In this document: positions 26,604-34,906 of the stretch, in pieces | How the letters are laid out: every line of letters begins with the position of its first letter | Position numbering within the stretch: the stretch's first letter is position 1 | Source: Actinomycetota bacterium | GTDB taxonomy: Bacteria > Actinomycetota > Acidimicrobiia > Acidimicrobiales > JAJPHD01 | Direction of reading: 5' to 3' | Length of the DNA stretch: 64,000 nucleotides | Assembly: GCA_021325455.1 (NCBI GenBank) | Contig: JAJPHD010000009.1 | Location: 1-64,000, forward strand | Position numbers and translations under genes: made by a program | Notes under the pieces: generated by a model | Database searches by the model: none | What the model saw: the letters and a program-made list of their open reading frames with translations, nothing else | What the model was told of the DNA's origin: nothing

Positions 26604-27932
26604 GTGGCCCCCCCGCCCGATCCCTTCCCGGTCTTCGACCCCCGTACCTACGAGAGGGGGGTCCCCTACGGGCTGCTGGCCGAGCTGCGGTCCCATTCCG
26701 CCGTCTCCTGGGTGGAGGAGCCGGCGGTGCTGGGCTGGCCGGCCGGCCCCGGGTTCTGGGCCGTGTGGCGTCACGCCGAGGTAAAGGCGGTGCTCAGGGA
26801 CGCGGGCCGCTTCTCGTCGGCTCGCGGGACTCAGATAAGGGACGCGGACACGGCGGAGGACCTCGCCTACATCACCCGCCAGATGCTGAACCAGGATCCT
26901 CCCTACCACACCCGACTGCGGAGCCTGGTGGCCAAGGCCTTCACCCCGAGAGCCGTCTCCCTCCTGGAGGAGCGCATCAGGCAGCGCTGCAGTGAACTGG
27001 TCTCGGACATGTGGGAGCGTCTCGGGGACGGTGAGGAGGTGGACTTCGCCCAGGCGGCGGCCGACCTGCCCCTCTTCACGCTGGCCGAGGTGCTGGGCCT
27101 GCCCGAGGGCGACCGTTACCTGCTCTACGACTGGAGCAACCGGGTCATCGGCTACCAGGACGAGGAGTACTCGGAGAGCGCCGCCTTCGACCCGGCCAGC
27201 TCCGGTGCCTCGCCCATGGCCCGGGCGGCTGCCCCCCTGCGCCCGGTGCCTGGCCCCGACGGCCGCCTCCCCAACCCCCGGGGCAAGGACGGCATGCCCG
27301 ACCTCTATCGCTACGCCCACGAGCTGGCGGCGTGGAAGAGAGCCCATCCCGGCGAGGACGTCATGTCCCTCCTGCTGGCGGCCGAGGACGAAGGCGGCCA
27401 GGGCATCACCACGGAGGAGTTCGAGAACATGTTCTGGCTCTTCGCCGTGGCAGGCAACGAGACCCTGCGCAATGGCATACCCGGTGGCATGTACTGCCTG
27501 CTCACCCACCCCCACGAGCACGAAAGGGTCCGGTCCGACCCTTCGCTCCTGCCTGGTGCCGTGGAGGAGATGCTGAGGTGGTGGCCGCCGGTCATGCACT
27601 TCCGGCGGACCGCCACCTGCGACACCGAGGTGGGTGGTCAGCCCGTGGGCGCCGGGGACAAGGTGGTGGTGTTCCACGTGGCGGCCAACCGCGATCCTGC
27701 CGTCTTCTCGGACCCCGACCGCTTCGATGTGGGGCGGCGGCCCAACGACCATGTCTCCTTCGGCTTCGGCGTCCACTTCTGCCTCGGTGCGCACCTGGCC
27801 CGCACCCAGATGCGGTCTCTCTTCGGCGAGCTCGGCCGCCGGGAGCGCCTGGAGCAGTCCGGCCCCCTGGTCCGCCTCCGGTCCAACTTCCAGAACGGCG
27901 TAAAGCACCTCCCGGTGCGCCTGGCCCGGTAG
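26604..27932 (+). CDS. Cytochrome P450
   Basis: 442 residues. Helix I carries AVAGNETLRN, where Gly-Asn replaces the usual Gly-x-Asp/Glu; AGNET is typical of the bacterial CYP125/CYP142 sterol and related terpene hydroxylase branch. ExxR is in VEEMLRWWPP, and the heme loop is FGFGVHFCLGAHLAR (Cys about 393). LNQDPPYHTRLRSLVAKAFTP also matches that branch. Soluble, needs ferredoxin and reductase partners that are not in the window. GTG 26604. There is a 60-residue insert around 190-240, rich in Ala/Pro/Gly, that is unusual. Confidence 0.92.
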   Translation: MAPPPDPFPVFDPRTYERGVPYGLLAELRSHSAVSWVEEPAVLGWPAGPGFWAVWRHAEVKAVLRDAGRFSSARGTQIRDADTAEDLAYITRQMLNQDPPYHTRLRSLVAKAFTPRAVSLLEERIRQRCSELVSDMWERLGDGEEVDFAQAAADLPLFTLAEVLGLPEGDRYLLYDWSNRVIGYQDEEYSESAAFDPASSGASPMARAAAPLRPVPGPDGRLPNPRGKDGMPDLYRYAHELAAWKRAHPGEDVMSLLLAAEDEGGQGITTEEFENMFWLFAVAGNETLRNGIPGGMYCLLTHPHEHERVRSDPSLLPGAVEEMLRWWPPVMHFRRTATCDTEVGGQPVGAGDKVVVFHVAANRDPAVFSDPDRFDVGRRPNDHVSFGFGVHFCLGAHLARTQMRSLFGELGRRERLEQSGPLVRLRSNFQNGVKHLPVRLAR

Positions 27933-27962
27933 GCGGGGGCGACACCTGGGTAATGGCGTTCC

Positions 27963-29534
27963 GTGATCCCCGAGCGCCTCCTGGCACCTGCCAAGGTGCA
28001 CGCCTGGCTGCGCCACGAGGAGGAGCGGATCGCCGAGGCGCTCGGGGGCCCGGCCCGGTTGAAGGTCATCGTGGTGCTGGCCTCCGTCATCGGCTTGGAG
28101 GCGGCCGACCTGGCCACCGTGGGAGCGGTGGCCACCCCGCTGGAGCGGGCCCTGCACATCTCCAACACCGACGTGGGCCTCCTCGTCACCGTGTCCACGG
28201 CCATCGGGGTCTTCGCCACCCTGCCCGTGGGGGTCCTGGTGGACCGGACGACCAGGACCCGCCTCCTGGTAGCGAGCATCCTGCTGTGGAGCGCCGCCGA
28301 GCTGGCCGGGGCCGCCGCCCAGTCCTACATTTGGCTGCTCATCACCCGGCTGGCCCTGGGAGCCGTGGTCGCCACCGCCGGCCCGACCGTCTCGTCGCTG
28401 GTGGGCGACTTCTTCCGGGTGTCGGAGCGGGGCCGCATCTGGGGGTTCATCCTCACCGGTGAGCTGGTCGGGGCAGGGCTGGGGGTGCTGGTGTCGGGGG
28501 ACCTGGGCGCCATCACCTGGCGAGCCTCCTTCGCCTGGCTGGTCCTGCCCGGGGTGCTGATAGCCCTCGCCATCTGGAGGCTCTTGCCCGAGCCGGCCCG
28601 GGGGGGCCAGAGCAGGCTGGCCCCCGGGGCCGAGGAGATCGCCAGCGCCGAGGACGTGGCCTCGGGTGAGGCGCCCGAGGGATCGGTGGCGGAGGAGGCG
28701 GCCGGGGAGGAGCCGGAGCAGGGCATAGTCGAGGAGGAGGTGGCCGAGCAGGGCATCTCGCCGCGCCGGTCGCTCGTGCTCCACCGGGACCCCACGGGGC
28801 GGGACCTGTGGTGGGCGGTGCGTTATGTGCTCGCCATCCCCACCAACCGGCTCCTCATCGTGGCCTCCGCCCTCGGCTACTTCTACTTCCAGGGCCTGCG
28901 GACCTTCGCCGTCGAGTTCCTGCGGGGCCGCTACGGGCTGGGCCAGGCCGGCGCCAGCTCCCTCCTGGTCCTGATCGGGCTGGGCGCCATCGCCGGCGCC
29001 CTGGTCACCGGCCGTCTGGCTGACCGTCTGATCCGGGCCGGACAGGTGTCCGGGCGGGTGCTGGTGGCCGGGGTGGCCTTCCTGGTCTCGGTCGGGCTGC
29101 TCGTGGCCGGTCTCCTCACCACCACCATGGCGATTGGGGTGGCCCTGTTCTTCGTGGGAGCTGCCGCCCTGGGCGGGGCCAACCCGCCCTTGGACGCCGC
29201 TCGCCTCGACATCATGCACTCCCGGCTGTGGGGCCGGGCCGAGTCCGTCCGAACCGTGCTGCGAGCCTCCCTGGAAGCGGTGGCACCGCTGCTCTTCGGG
29301 TACGTCTCCGACCAGCTGGGAGGGCACACCACCGGCCTCGGCCATCCCGCCGGCCACGCCTCCCGCGGGGCGGTGGGCCTCGACCTCACCCTCATCCTCA
29401 TGCTGTCCACGGTCCTGGCGGCCGGTGCCATCATGCTCGTCACCCGCCGGACCTACCCCCGGGACGTGGCCACGGCCATGGCCTCGGAGCAGGCCACCGC
29501 CCCGTCCTCCCCCACCAGCCAGCGGGCGGCCTGA
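27963..29534 (+). CDS. MFS transporter with a long acidic cytoplasmic loop
   Basis: 523 residues, 12 predicted helices. Motif A is seen as GVLVDRTTRTRLL after helix 2 and again as GRLADRLIRAG in the second half. Between halves (about 205-280) lies an acidic loop (EEAAGEEPEQ and IVEEEVAEQ). The spinster-like helix TVSSLVGDFFRVSERGR is present. Starts with GTG 27963, 30 bases after the P450 stop, so it may export or import the P450 substrate or product; this is inference from location. Confidence 0.87.
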   Translation: MIPERLLAPAKVHAWLRHEEERIAEALGGPARLKVIVVLASVIGLEAADLATVGAVATPLERALHISNTDVGLLVTVSTAIGVFATLPVGVLVDRTTRTRLLVASILLWSAAELAGAAAQSYIWLLITRLALGAVVATAGPTVSSLVGDFFRVSERGRIWGFILTGELVGAGLGVLVSGDLGAITWRASFAWLVLPGVLIALAIWRLLPEPARGGQSRLAPGAEEIASAEDVASGEAPEGSVAEEAAGEEPEQGIVEEEVAEQGISPRRSLVLHRDPTGRDLWWAVRYVLAIPTNRLLIVASALGYFYFQGLRTFAVEFLRGRYGLGQAGASSLLVLIGLGAIAGALVTGRLADRLIRAGQVSGRVLVAGVAFLVSVGLLVAGLLTTTMAIGVALFFVGAAALGGANPPLDAARLDIMHSRLWGRAESVRTVLRASLEAVAPLLFGYVSDQLGGHTTGLGHPAGHASRGAVGLDLTLILMLSTVLAAGAIMLVTRRTYPRDVATAMASEQATAPSSPTSQRAA

Positions 29535-29575
29535 GCCGGCGTGACCCCCGGGGACGAGCCCTAGTAGCGTGGCCG

Positions 29576-30103
29576 GTGGTGGAGGTCGAACTGGCCGCGA
29601 TGAGGGTTGAGGTCCGCTCCAACGCGCCGGTGGTGCTGCTGCGGGCCGTGAACGGGGATGGACGGGTGCTGCCCATCTTCATCGGAGTGCCCGAAGCCGT
29701 GGCCATCGCCTCTGCCGTCCAGGGAGTGAAGCCCCCCCGGCCCATGAGCCACGATCTCCTGGGGGACCTGGTCACCAGCCTGGGCGCCACGCTGGAGAGA
29801 GCGGTGGTCACCGAGGTCCACGACGACACCTACTACGCCGAACTGTGGCTCTACCGGGCCGGCCATCGCACCCGGGTCTCCAGCCGCCCCTCGGATGCCA
29901 TCGCCCTGGCCCTCCGGCTCTCCACTCCGATCTATGTGGAGGACGACGTCTTCGAGTCCCACAGCATCGTCATCTCCGAGCCCGAGGACGAGGAAGAGGA
30001 GCCCGAGCGGGACCCCGAGAAGCTGGTGGACGAGTTCCGCAACTTCCTGCGGGAGGTGCGTCCGGAGGACTTCTCGGGGCCGCCGGGAGGCGGGTCCAGC
30101 TAG
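29576..30103 (+). CDS. Bifunctional nuclease (BFN, DUF151) domain protein
   Basis: 175 residues. The BFN domain covers most of the chain: APVVLLRAVNGDGRVLPIFIG, EAVAIASAVQGV, PRPMSHDLLGDLV and SSRPSDAIALALR are family signatures. The tail is strongly acidic (EPEDEEEEPERD). GTG 29576 (or 29579) precedes the first conserved strand. Members of this family are common next to DNA-repair or cell-envelope genes in actinomycetes; biochemical role in bacteria is poorly known. Confidence 0.87.
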   Translation: MVEVELAAMRVEVRSNAPVVLLRAVNGDGRVLPIFIGVPEAVAIASAVQGVKPPRPMSHDLLGDLVTSLGATLERAVVTEVHDDTYYAELWLYRAGHRTRVSSRPSDAIALALRLSTPIYVEDDVFESHSIVISEPEDEEEEPERDPEKLVDEFRNFLREVRPEDFSGPPGGGSS

Positions 30104-30107
30104 GGCG

Positions 30108-30128
30108 GCCGGCCCGGCGTGGGCCGGC
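30108..30128. terminator. Hairpin between convergent genes
   Basis: GCCGGCCC (30108-30115) and GGGCCGGC (30121-30128) form a perfect 8-bp stem with a 5-base loop, starting 4 bases after the BFN stop and 18 bases before the end of the convergent reductase gene. It could serve both strands. No T-tract. Confidence 0.5.
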
Positions 30129-30146
30129 GGGGCTCGGGGGCGGACC

Positions 30147-31604
30147 CTAGGTGCGGTGGCGCCACGCTTCCAGCAGGCGCAGCCACACCTCGGAGATGGT
30201 CGGGTAGGCCGGTACGGCGTGCCAGAGGCGGCTCAGGGGGACCTCCCCCACCACGGCCACGGTGGCGGCATGAACCATCTCGGCCACCCCCGGCCCCACG
30301 AAGGTGGCACCGACAACGACCTCCCTCTCGGTGTCCACGACCATCTTGGCCCAGCCCGAGTAGCCGTCGGCATAGAGGGCCGCCCCGGCCACCTGACCCA
30401 GCTCGTACTCCACGGCGGCTACCGTCAGCCCCCGGCCCCGCGCCTCGGCCTCGGTGAGGCCCACCGCCCCCACCTCGGGGTCCGAGAAGACCACCTGGGG
30501 GATGGCCCAGTGGTCAGCGGTGGCCGAGTACGGGCTCCAGGGAGCGGGTGAGACATCCTCCCCCCGGGCCCGGGCGGCGATGGCGTCCCCGCATATGCGG
30601 GCCTGGTACTTGCCCATGTGGGTGAGAAGGGCACGGTGGTTCACGTCCCCGGCGGCATAGAGCCAGCCTCCCGGCAACGCCTCGACCAGGCAGCTGTCGT
30701 CCACCTCCAGCCAGGATCCCGGCTCCATACCGACCGATTCCAGGCCCAGGCCCGTTGTTCGGGCCTTTCGTCCTGTGGCCACGAGGAGCTGGTCGGCCTC
30801 CAGCTCGACGGGGCCTGACTCCCCGGCCAGGACGAGGGTCACCGGTCCCCGTCCACCCCCCCCGGAGACCTCCTCCACCCGGGTGGCGGTCCGAACCACG
30901 ATCCCCCTCTTCTCCAGCGCCTCTTCCAGGCGGCGCCCCGCCTCCGCCTCGTAACCGGGGAGCAGTGTCGCTTCCTGCTCCACGACGGTCACCTCACTTA
31001 CCCCGAGAGCGGACCAGGCGGTGGCCATCTCGCAACCGGCCACCCCTCCGCCCAGAATGGCCAGGCGCCGGGGAACGGCCTGGGCGCTGGTGGCCTCCTT
31101 GGTGGTCCAGGGCCGGGCCTCCGCCAGGCCGGGCACGGGAGGCAGGGCGGGTTCGCTGCCGGTGCAGATTGCCACTGCCGCCCGGGCCACCAGCGTCCGG
31201 GTCCCCCCAGCTGGCAGTGACACCTCCACCCGGCGTTCCCCAGCCAGGCGTCCCTCGCCCCGCACCAGCTCAACGCCGATGCCGTTCACCCACCGGGCCT
31301 GTCCCCCGTCGTCCCAGTGGGCGGCGAAGGAGTCCCGCCGGCGGAGCACCGCTCCCACCTCCAGCTCCCCCTGAGCCGCCTGGCGGGCCCCGTCCACGGC
31401 CCGGGCCCCGGCCAGGGCCTCGGGGGGGCGGAGCAGGGCCTTGCTGGGCATGCAGGCCCAGTAGGAGCAGTCCCCACCCACGAGGGCCTGCTCCACCAGG
31501 GCCACGGACAGCCCTCCCTGGTGGGCGTAGTCGGCCACGTTCTCCCCTGTCGAGCCGGCACCTATGACCACCACGTCGTGGGTGGCCGGGGCTTCGGTGG
31601 CCAT
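30147..31604 (-). CDS. FAD-dependent pyridine nucleotide-disulfide oxidoreductase
   Basis: 485 residues. FAD-binding VVVIGAGSTGENVA, a redox disulfide in GGDCSYWACMPSK (Cys 46 and Cys 51, the CxxxxC spacing of lipoamide dehydrogenase and mercuric reductase), NAD(P) fold AILGGGVAGCEMA, the LLVATGRKA and LYAAGDVN segments, and a dimerisation domain. At the C-terminus the usual catalytic HPT is YPT (HAVPAYPTISEVW), so the His-Glu pair of lipoamide dehydrogenase is not conserved in normal form. A quinone reductase of the LpdA type is an alternative. Convergent with the BFN gene. Confidence 0.87.
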   Translation of the reverse strand: MATEAPATHDVVVIGAGSTGENVADYAHQGGLSVALVEQALVGGDCSYWACMPSKALLRPPEALAGARAVDGARQAAQGELEVGAVLRRRDSFAAHWDDGGQARWVNGIGVELVRGEGRLAGERRVEVSLPAGGTRTLVARAAVAICTGSEPALPPVPGLAEARPWTTKEATSAQAVPRRLAILGGGVAGCEMATAWSALGVSEVTVVEQEATLLPGYEAEAGRRLEEALEKRGIVVRTATRVEEVSGGGGRGPVTLVLAGESGPVELEADQLLVATGRKARTTGLGLESVGMEPGSWLEVDDSCLVEALPGGWLYAAGDVNHRALLTHMGKYQARICGDAIAARARGEDVSPAPWSPYSATADHWAIPQVVFSDPEVGAVGLTEAEARGRGLTVAAVEYELGQVAGAALYADGYSGWAKMVVDTEREVVVGATFVGPGVAEMVHAATVAVVGEVPLSRLWHAVPAYPTISEVWLRLLEAWRHRT

Positions 31605-31710
31605 GGCACGGTCCTCCTCGCTGTCGCTGCGGCCAAAGGTATCGCCCCGGCCCTACCCCCGCTCGTGGCGTGGGCGCTCTATCGTCGGGCCGGAAGAGGA
31701 GGTGGTGGCC

Positions 31711-31803
31711 ATGCCCAGCCGCACCTGGTACAGCCTGTTCCGGCGCTTCCGCCGGCTGATGAAGGACCGCAGGCGGCGCCGCCAAGCCGGTCGCCGGCGC
31801 TAG
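31711..31803 (+). CDS. Very small basic protein, 30 aa
   Basis: ATG 31711 has AGGAGG (31697-31702) 8 bases upstream. The product starts [19 protein letters not shown] and ends in an Arg-rich tail; nearly half of the residues are Arg or Lys. It could bind nucleic acid or membranes as an amphipathic helix. It lies in the gap between the divergent reductase and the hutI gene. No homologue is known to me. The call rests on the good start signal and amphipathic composition. Confidence 0.45.
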   Translation: MPSRTWYSLFRRFRRLMKDRRRRRQAGRRR

Positions 31804-31897
31804 GACGGTACGGACTCCGGGCGGGGGACGGGGGCGCGCCGCCTCTCTGCCCGCCACCCGCCGGCCGGGGCGGCGAGGCGGGCTACCGTTGGCGCCC

Positions 31898-33106
31898 ATG
31901 GTGGTGGACGGGATAGGGCTGCTCGTCACCAACCGCCCGGAGGTGGGTGAGGGGCCCCTGGGGCTGCTGCGCGACGCCGCCGTGGTGACCGAGGGCGACC
32001 GGGTGTCCTGGGTGGGCCCGGCGACCCGCATCCCCGAGGGGGCGACCGCCCCCCGTCTCGACGCCGGAGGGGCGTGCCTCATCCCCGGCTTCGTCGACAG
32101 CCACACCCACCTGGTGTTCGCTGGCGACCGCTCCGAGGAGTTCGCCGCCCGCATGGCCGGCCGCCCCTACGGGGCCGGTGGGATCAACACGACCGTGGCT
32201 GCCACCCGGGCTGCCAGCGACGCCGAGCTGGCCGCCCAAGCAGGCCGGCTGGCCCGTGAGGCTCTCGCCAGCGGCACCACCACCATGGAGGTGAAGTCGG
32301 GCTACGGGCTGACCGTCGCCGACGAGGCACGGGCCCTGCGGATCGCGTCCAGCCTGGCGCAGGACCCCGGCCTGCCCTCTGTCGAGCCCACCTTCCTCGG
32401 GGCCCATGTGGTCCCTCCGGAGCATGCCCGGGACCCGGATGCCTACGTGGAGCTGGTGCGAGGACCCATGGTGGAGGCGTGCGCTCCCCTGGCCCGGTGG
32501 TGCGACGCCTTCTGCGAGCGGGGCGCCTTCGACGCTGACCAGTGCCGGAAGGTGCTGGCCGCCGGCGCCGCCCACGGCCTGGGTCTGCGCCTGCACGCCA
32601 ACCAGCTGGGCCCCGGCCCCGGGGCTCAGCTGGCCGCCGAGCTGGGGGCCACCTCGGCCGACCACCTGACCCACCTGAGCCCGGCCGACGTGGACGCCCT
32701 GGCCGAGGCGGGGGTGGTAGCCACCCTCCTTCCCGTGGCAGAGTTCTCCACCCGCTCGCCCTACCCGGATGCCCGCCGCCTGCTGGCTGCGGGCCTGGTG
32801 GTGGCCCTGGCCACCGACTGCAATCCCGGGACCAGCTACACGACCAGCATGCCCCTGGTGGTGGCCCTGGCCGTGCGGGAGATGGGCCTCACCCCCGACC
32901 AGGCGCTCTGGGGCGCCACCGCCGGCGGGGCTGCCGCCCTGGACAGGCAGGACATCGGGTCCCTTGGCCCTGGCGACCGGGCCGACCTGGTCATCCTGGA
33001 CGCCCCCTCTCACATCCACCTGGCCTACCGGCCGGGGGTGGCCCTGGTCCGGTCGGTCGTGGTGGGAGGGCGGCTGGTGGTGGACCGAGCACCCGCCGCT
33101 GCCTAG
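31898..33106 (+). CDS. hutI: Imidazolonepropionase
   Basis: Third step of histidine degradation: 4-imidazolone-5-propanoate plus water gives N-formimino-L-glutamate. 402 residues, amidohydrolase fold. Metal ligands are [23 protein letters not shown] and TDCNPGTS, and family motifs [15 protein letters not shown] and TSADHLTHL are present. ATG 31898 is preferred to the in-frame TTG 31889. The other hut genes (hutH, hutU) are not in the window, and no hut regulator is adjacent. Confidence 0.92.
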   Translation: MVVDGIGLLVTNRPEVGEGPLGLLRDAAVVTEGDRVSWVGPATRIPEGATAPRLDAGGACLIPGFVDSHTHLVFAGDRSEEFAARMAGRPYGAGGINTTVAATRAASDAELAAQAGRLAREALASGTTTMEVKSGYGLTVADEARALRIASSLAQDPGLPSVEPTFLGAHVVPPEHARDPDAYVELVRGPMVEACAPLARWCDAFCERGAFDADQCRKVLAAGAAHGLGLRLHANQLGPGPGAQLAAELGATSADHLTHLSPADVDALAEAGVVATLLPVAEFSTRSPYPDARRLLAAGLVVALATDCNPGTSYTTSMPLVVALAVREMGLTPDQALWGATAGGAAALDRQDIGSLGPGDRADLVILDAPSHIHLAYRPGVALVRSVVVGGRLVVDRAPAAA

Positions 33107-33172
33107 GGCCGAACCCGGGCCAGGCGGGGCCGGCCACCCGCCGGACCGGTCTGCTGGGCCACCTCTCTCATT

Positions 33173-33348
33173 TCGGCTCGCTTCGGCTCACTTCGGCGAA
33201 GTTGGTACCGTCACGGGCCTTTTTGACACGTCACGGTACCAACTACAGGGCGGAGCCCGGCCCCCCCGTCGAACGCCTCCCCACCACACCACCCCAGCGG
33301 CCTTGCCACCACGCCAGCGGCCTTGCCACCACGCCAGCGGCCTTGCCA
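33173..33348. repeat. Repeat-rich intergenic region: inverted repeat and 20-bp tandem repeat
   Basis: The roughly 280-base gap between hutI and the convergent rluA gene has no gene. It holds three TTCGGCTC/TTCGGCGA units spaced 10 bases apart (33173-33200) and a perfect 12-bp inverted repeat (33200-33211 with 33233-33244, core GGTACC in each arm) around a 21-base loop containing CTTTTT. A 20-bp tandem repeat follows in 2.75 copies (33294-33348, unit CCAGCGGCCTTGCCACCACG). The inverted repeat may end transcription from either side. Confidence 0.75.
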
Positions 33349-33390
33349 GGCGTCATGCGTTGCCAGGCGCCGCGCCCGGCCAGAGCCACG

Positions 33391-34353
33391 TCACTGCTCG
33401 GGCCCCAGCCGGGCGAGCACCGCCTCCAGCTCGGCGGGCAGCTTCGAGGTGAAAGCCAGACGCTCCCCACTCACGGGGTGGTCGAGCTCCAGGGCGTAGG
33501 CGTGCAGGAAGGTCCGGCCCAGGGGAAGGGCCGGCCGGGCGCCGCCGTAGCGCTCGTCACCCACCAACGGGTGGCCGATGGCCGCCAGATGGACCCGGAT
33601 CTGGTGGGTGCGGCCCGTCTGCAGCTGGCACTCCAGGTAGGTGGTCGGGGCGGGGGAGGCAAAACGCCTTCTCACCTCGTAGCTGGTCCTGGCCGGCCGC
33701 CCCCCCGCCGCCACCGCCATGCGGGTGCGGTCCCGCTCCGATCGGCCTATGGGTGCCTCGACCACGCCCGCCTCGGCCTCCATGCGGCCCCAGGCCAGGG
33801 CCAGGTAGCTGCGGGCGGCCCGGCGCGACGACAGCTGGGCGGCCAGGCTGGCGCGGGCCTCCTCGGTGCGGGCCACGGCCAGGAGCCCGGAAGTCATGCG
33901 GTCCAGGCGGTGGACGATCCCTGGCCGGTCCGGGTCGCCCACGCCGGCCAGGTCCGGGAAGCGGGCCAGCAGCCCCTGCACCAGGGTCCCGGTGTGGTGC
34001 CCGGCGCCCGGGTGCACCACCATACCTGCCGGCTTCTCCAGCACCACGAGGGCGGCGTCGGCGTGGACCACCTCCACCTCGACCGAGGGATCCGGCTGGA
34101 GCCCGGGCGCGGGGGTGGGGGACAGGACCACCTCGAGAACCTCCCCCTCGGCCACTTTGCGGCTGGGAGCGCCCACCGGCCGCCCACCCAGCCGAACCGC
34201 TCCCGATGTCACCAGGTGGGCCACCTGGGAGCGGGAAAGGCCGGTGACGGTGGCCACCACGCGATCCACCCTGTCCCCCGCCAGGGCGGGAGGGACAACC
34301 ACCGACAGCTGCTCTCCCGCCGGGGCGGGACCGCCGAGGGCCCCTGAGCCCAC
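33391..34353 (-). CDS. rluD: RluA-family 23S rRNA pseudouridine synthase (RluD-like)
   Basis: 320 residues: S4 RNA-binding domain (about 15-80, GLSRSQVAHLVTSGAVRLGG), then the catalytic domain with GIVHRLDRMTSGLL (catalytic Asp), VLEKPAGMVVHPG and TGRTHQIRVHLAAIGHPL. Converts uridines in 23S rRNA helix 69 if truly RluD-like; YlyB-type specificity is also possible. It follows lspA by 10 bases, the common lspA-rluD pairing in bacteria. Confidence 0.9.
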   Translation of the reverse strand: MGSGALGGPAPAGEQLSVVVPPALAGDRVDRVVATVTGLSRSQVAHLVTSGAVRLGGRPVGAPSRKVAEGEVLEVVLSPTPAPGLQPDPSVEVEVVHADAALVVLEKPAGMVVHPGAGHHTGTLVQGLLARFPDLAGVGDPDRPGIVHRLDRMTSGLLAVARTEEARASLAAQLSSRRAARSYLALAWGRMEAEAGVVEAPIGRSERDRTRMAVAAGGRPARTSYEVRRRFASPAPTTYLECQLQTGRTHQIRVHLAAIGHPLVGDERYGGARPALPLGRTFLHAYALELDHPVSGERLAFTSKLPAELEAVLARLGPEQ

Positions 34354-34363
34354 CGGGCTACCT

Positions 34364-34906
34364 TCAGCCCTCAGGACGGGGAGCCCGGCGCCAACCGGTC
34401 CACAGGAGCAGGATGACCCCGATCACGATGCAGGCGTCGGCCACGTTGAAGGTGGGCCAGTAGCGGGTGTAGATCCAGTCGATCACCGCTCCCCCGTGGG
34501 GCCGGAACAGCCGGTCAGCCAGGTTGCTCAGGGCCCCACCGAGCACGAGGCCGATGGCCACCGCACCCGGCGCCGTCCGCATGCGCCGGCTCACGGCCAG
34601 CAGCACGCACACCAGAACCAGGCCTATGGCCACGATCCACAGCGTGAAGCCCTTGAAGAGGCTGAAGGCGGCGCCGGAATTGTAGGTGAGCCAGAAGTTG
34701 ATGGTCCCGATCACGTGGACGGGATGACGGAAGTCGGCCACGGCCAGCGACTTGGTGGCCTGGTCGGCGGCGATCACGGCCAGGGCCAGCCCCGCTGTGA
34801 CCAGGCGCAGGCCGAGGCGCCCCCTGCCCGCGGGGCGGGAGGCAGCAGGGGCCCGGTGAGGGGGCCTTACCTGCGCGACAGGCCCCCGCTCTTGCAGGGA
34901 ACGCAC
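34364..34906 (-). CDS. lspA: Lipoprotein signal peptidase (signal peptidase II)
   Basis: Cuts the signal peptide from lipoproteins such as the peptide-binding protein in this window. Four membrane helices; catalytic Asp residues in GGALSNLADRLFR and FNVADACIV, and the conserved LTYNSGAAFSLF after helix 1. Start is unclear: there is no ATG or GTG between the upstream stop (34867) and helix 1, so the gene must begin inside the dksA-like gene. GTG 34906 gives 180 residues; GTG 34960 is also in frame. Confidence 0.9.
   Translation of the reverse strand: MRSLQERGPVAQVRPPHRAPAASRPAGRGRLGLRLVTAGLALAVIAADQATKSLAVADFRHPVHVIGTINFWLTYNSGAAFSLFKGFTLWIVAIGLVLVCVLLAVSRRMRTAPGAVAIGLVLGGALSNLADRLFRPHGGAVIDWIYTRYWPTFNVADACIVIGVILLLWTGWRRAPRPEG

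Noticed and set aside
25923-29357. Open frame of 1144 codons on the minus strand, antisense to the hydrolase, P450 and MFS genes
   Set aside because: All three plus-strand genes have clear family motifs. The antisense frame is a by-product of high GC codon bias, with runs of Gly, His, Gln and Val and no domain.
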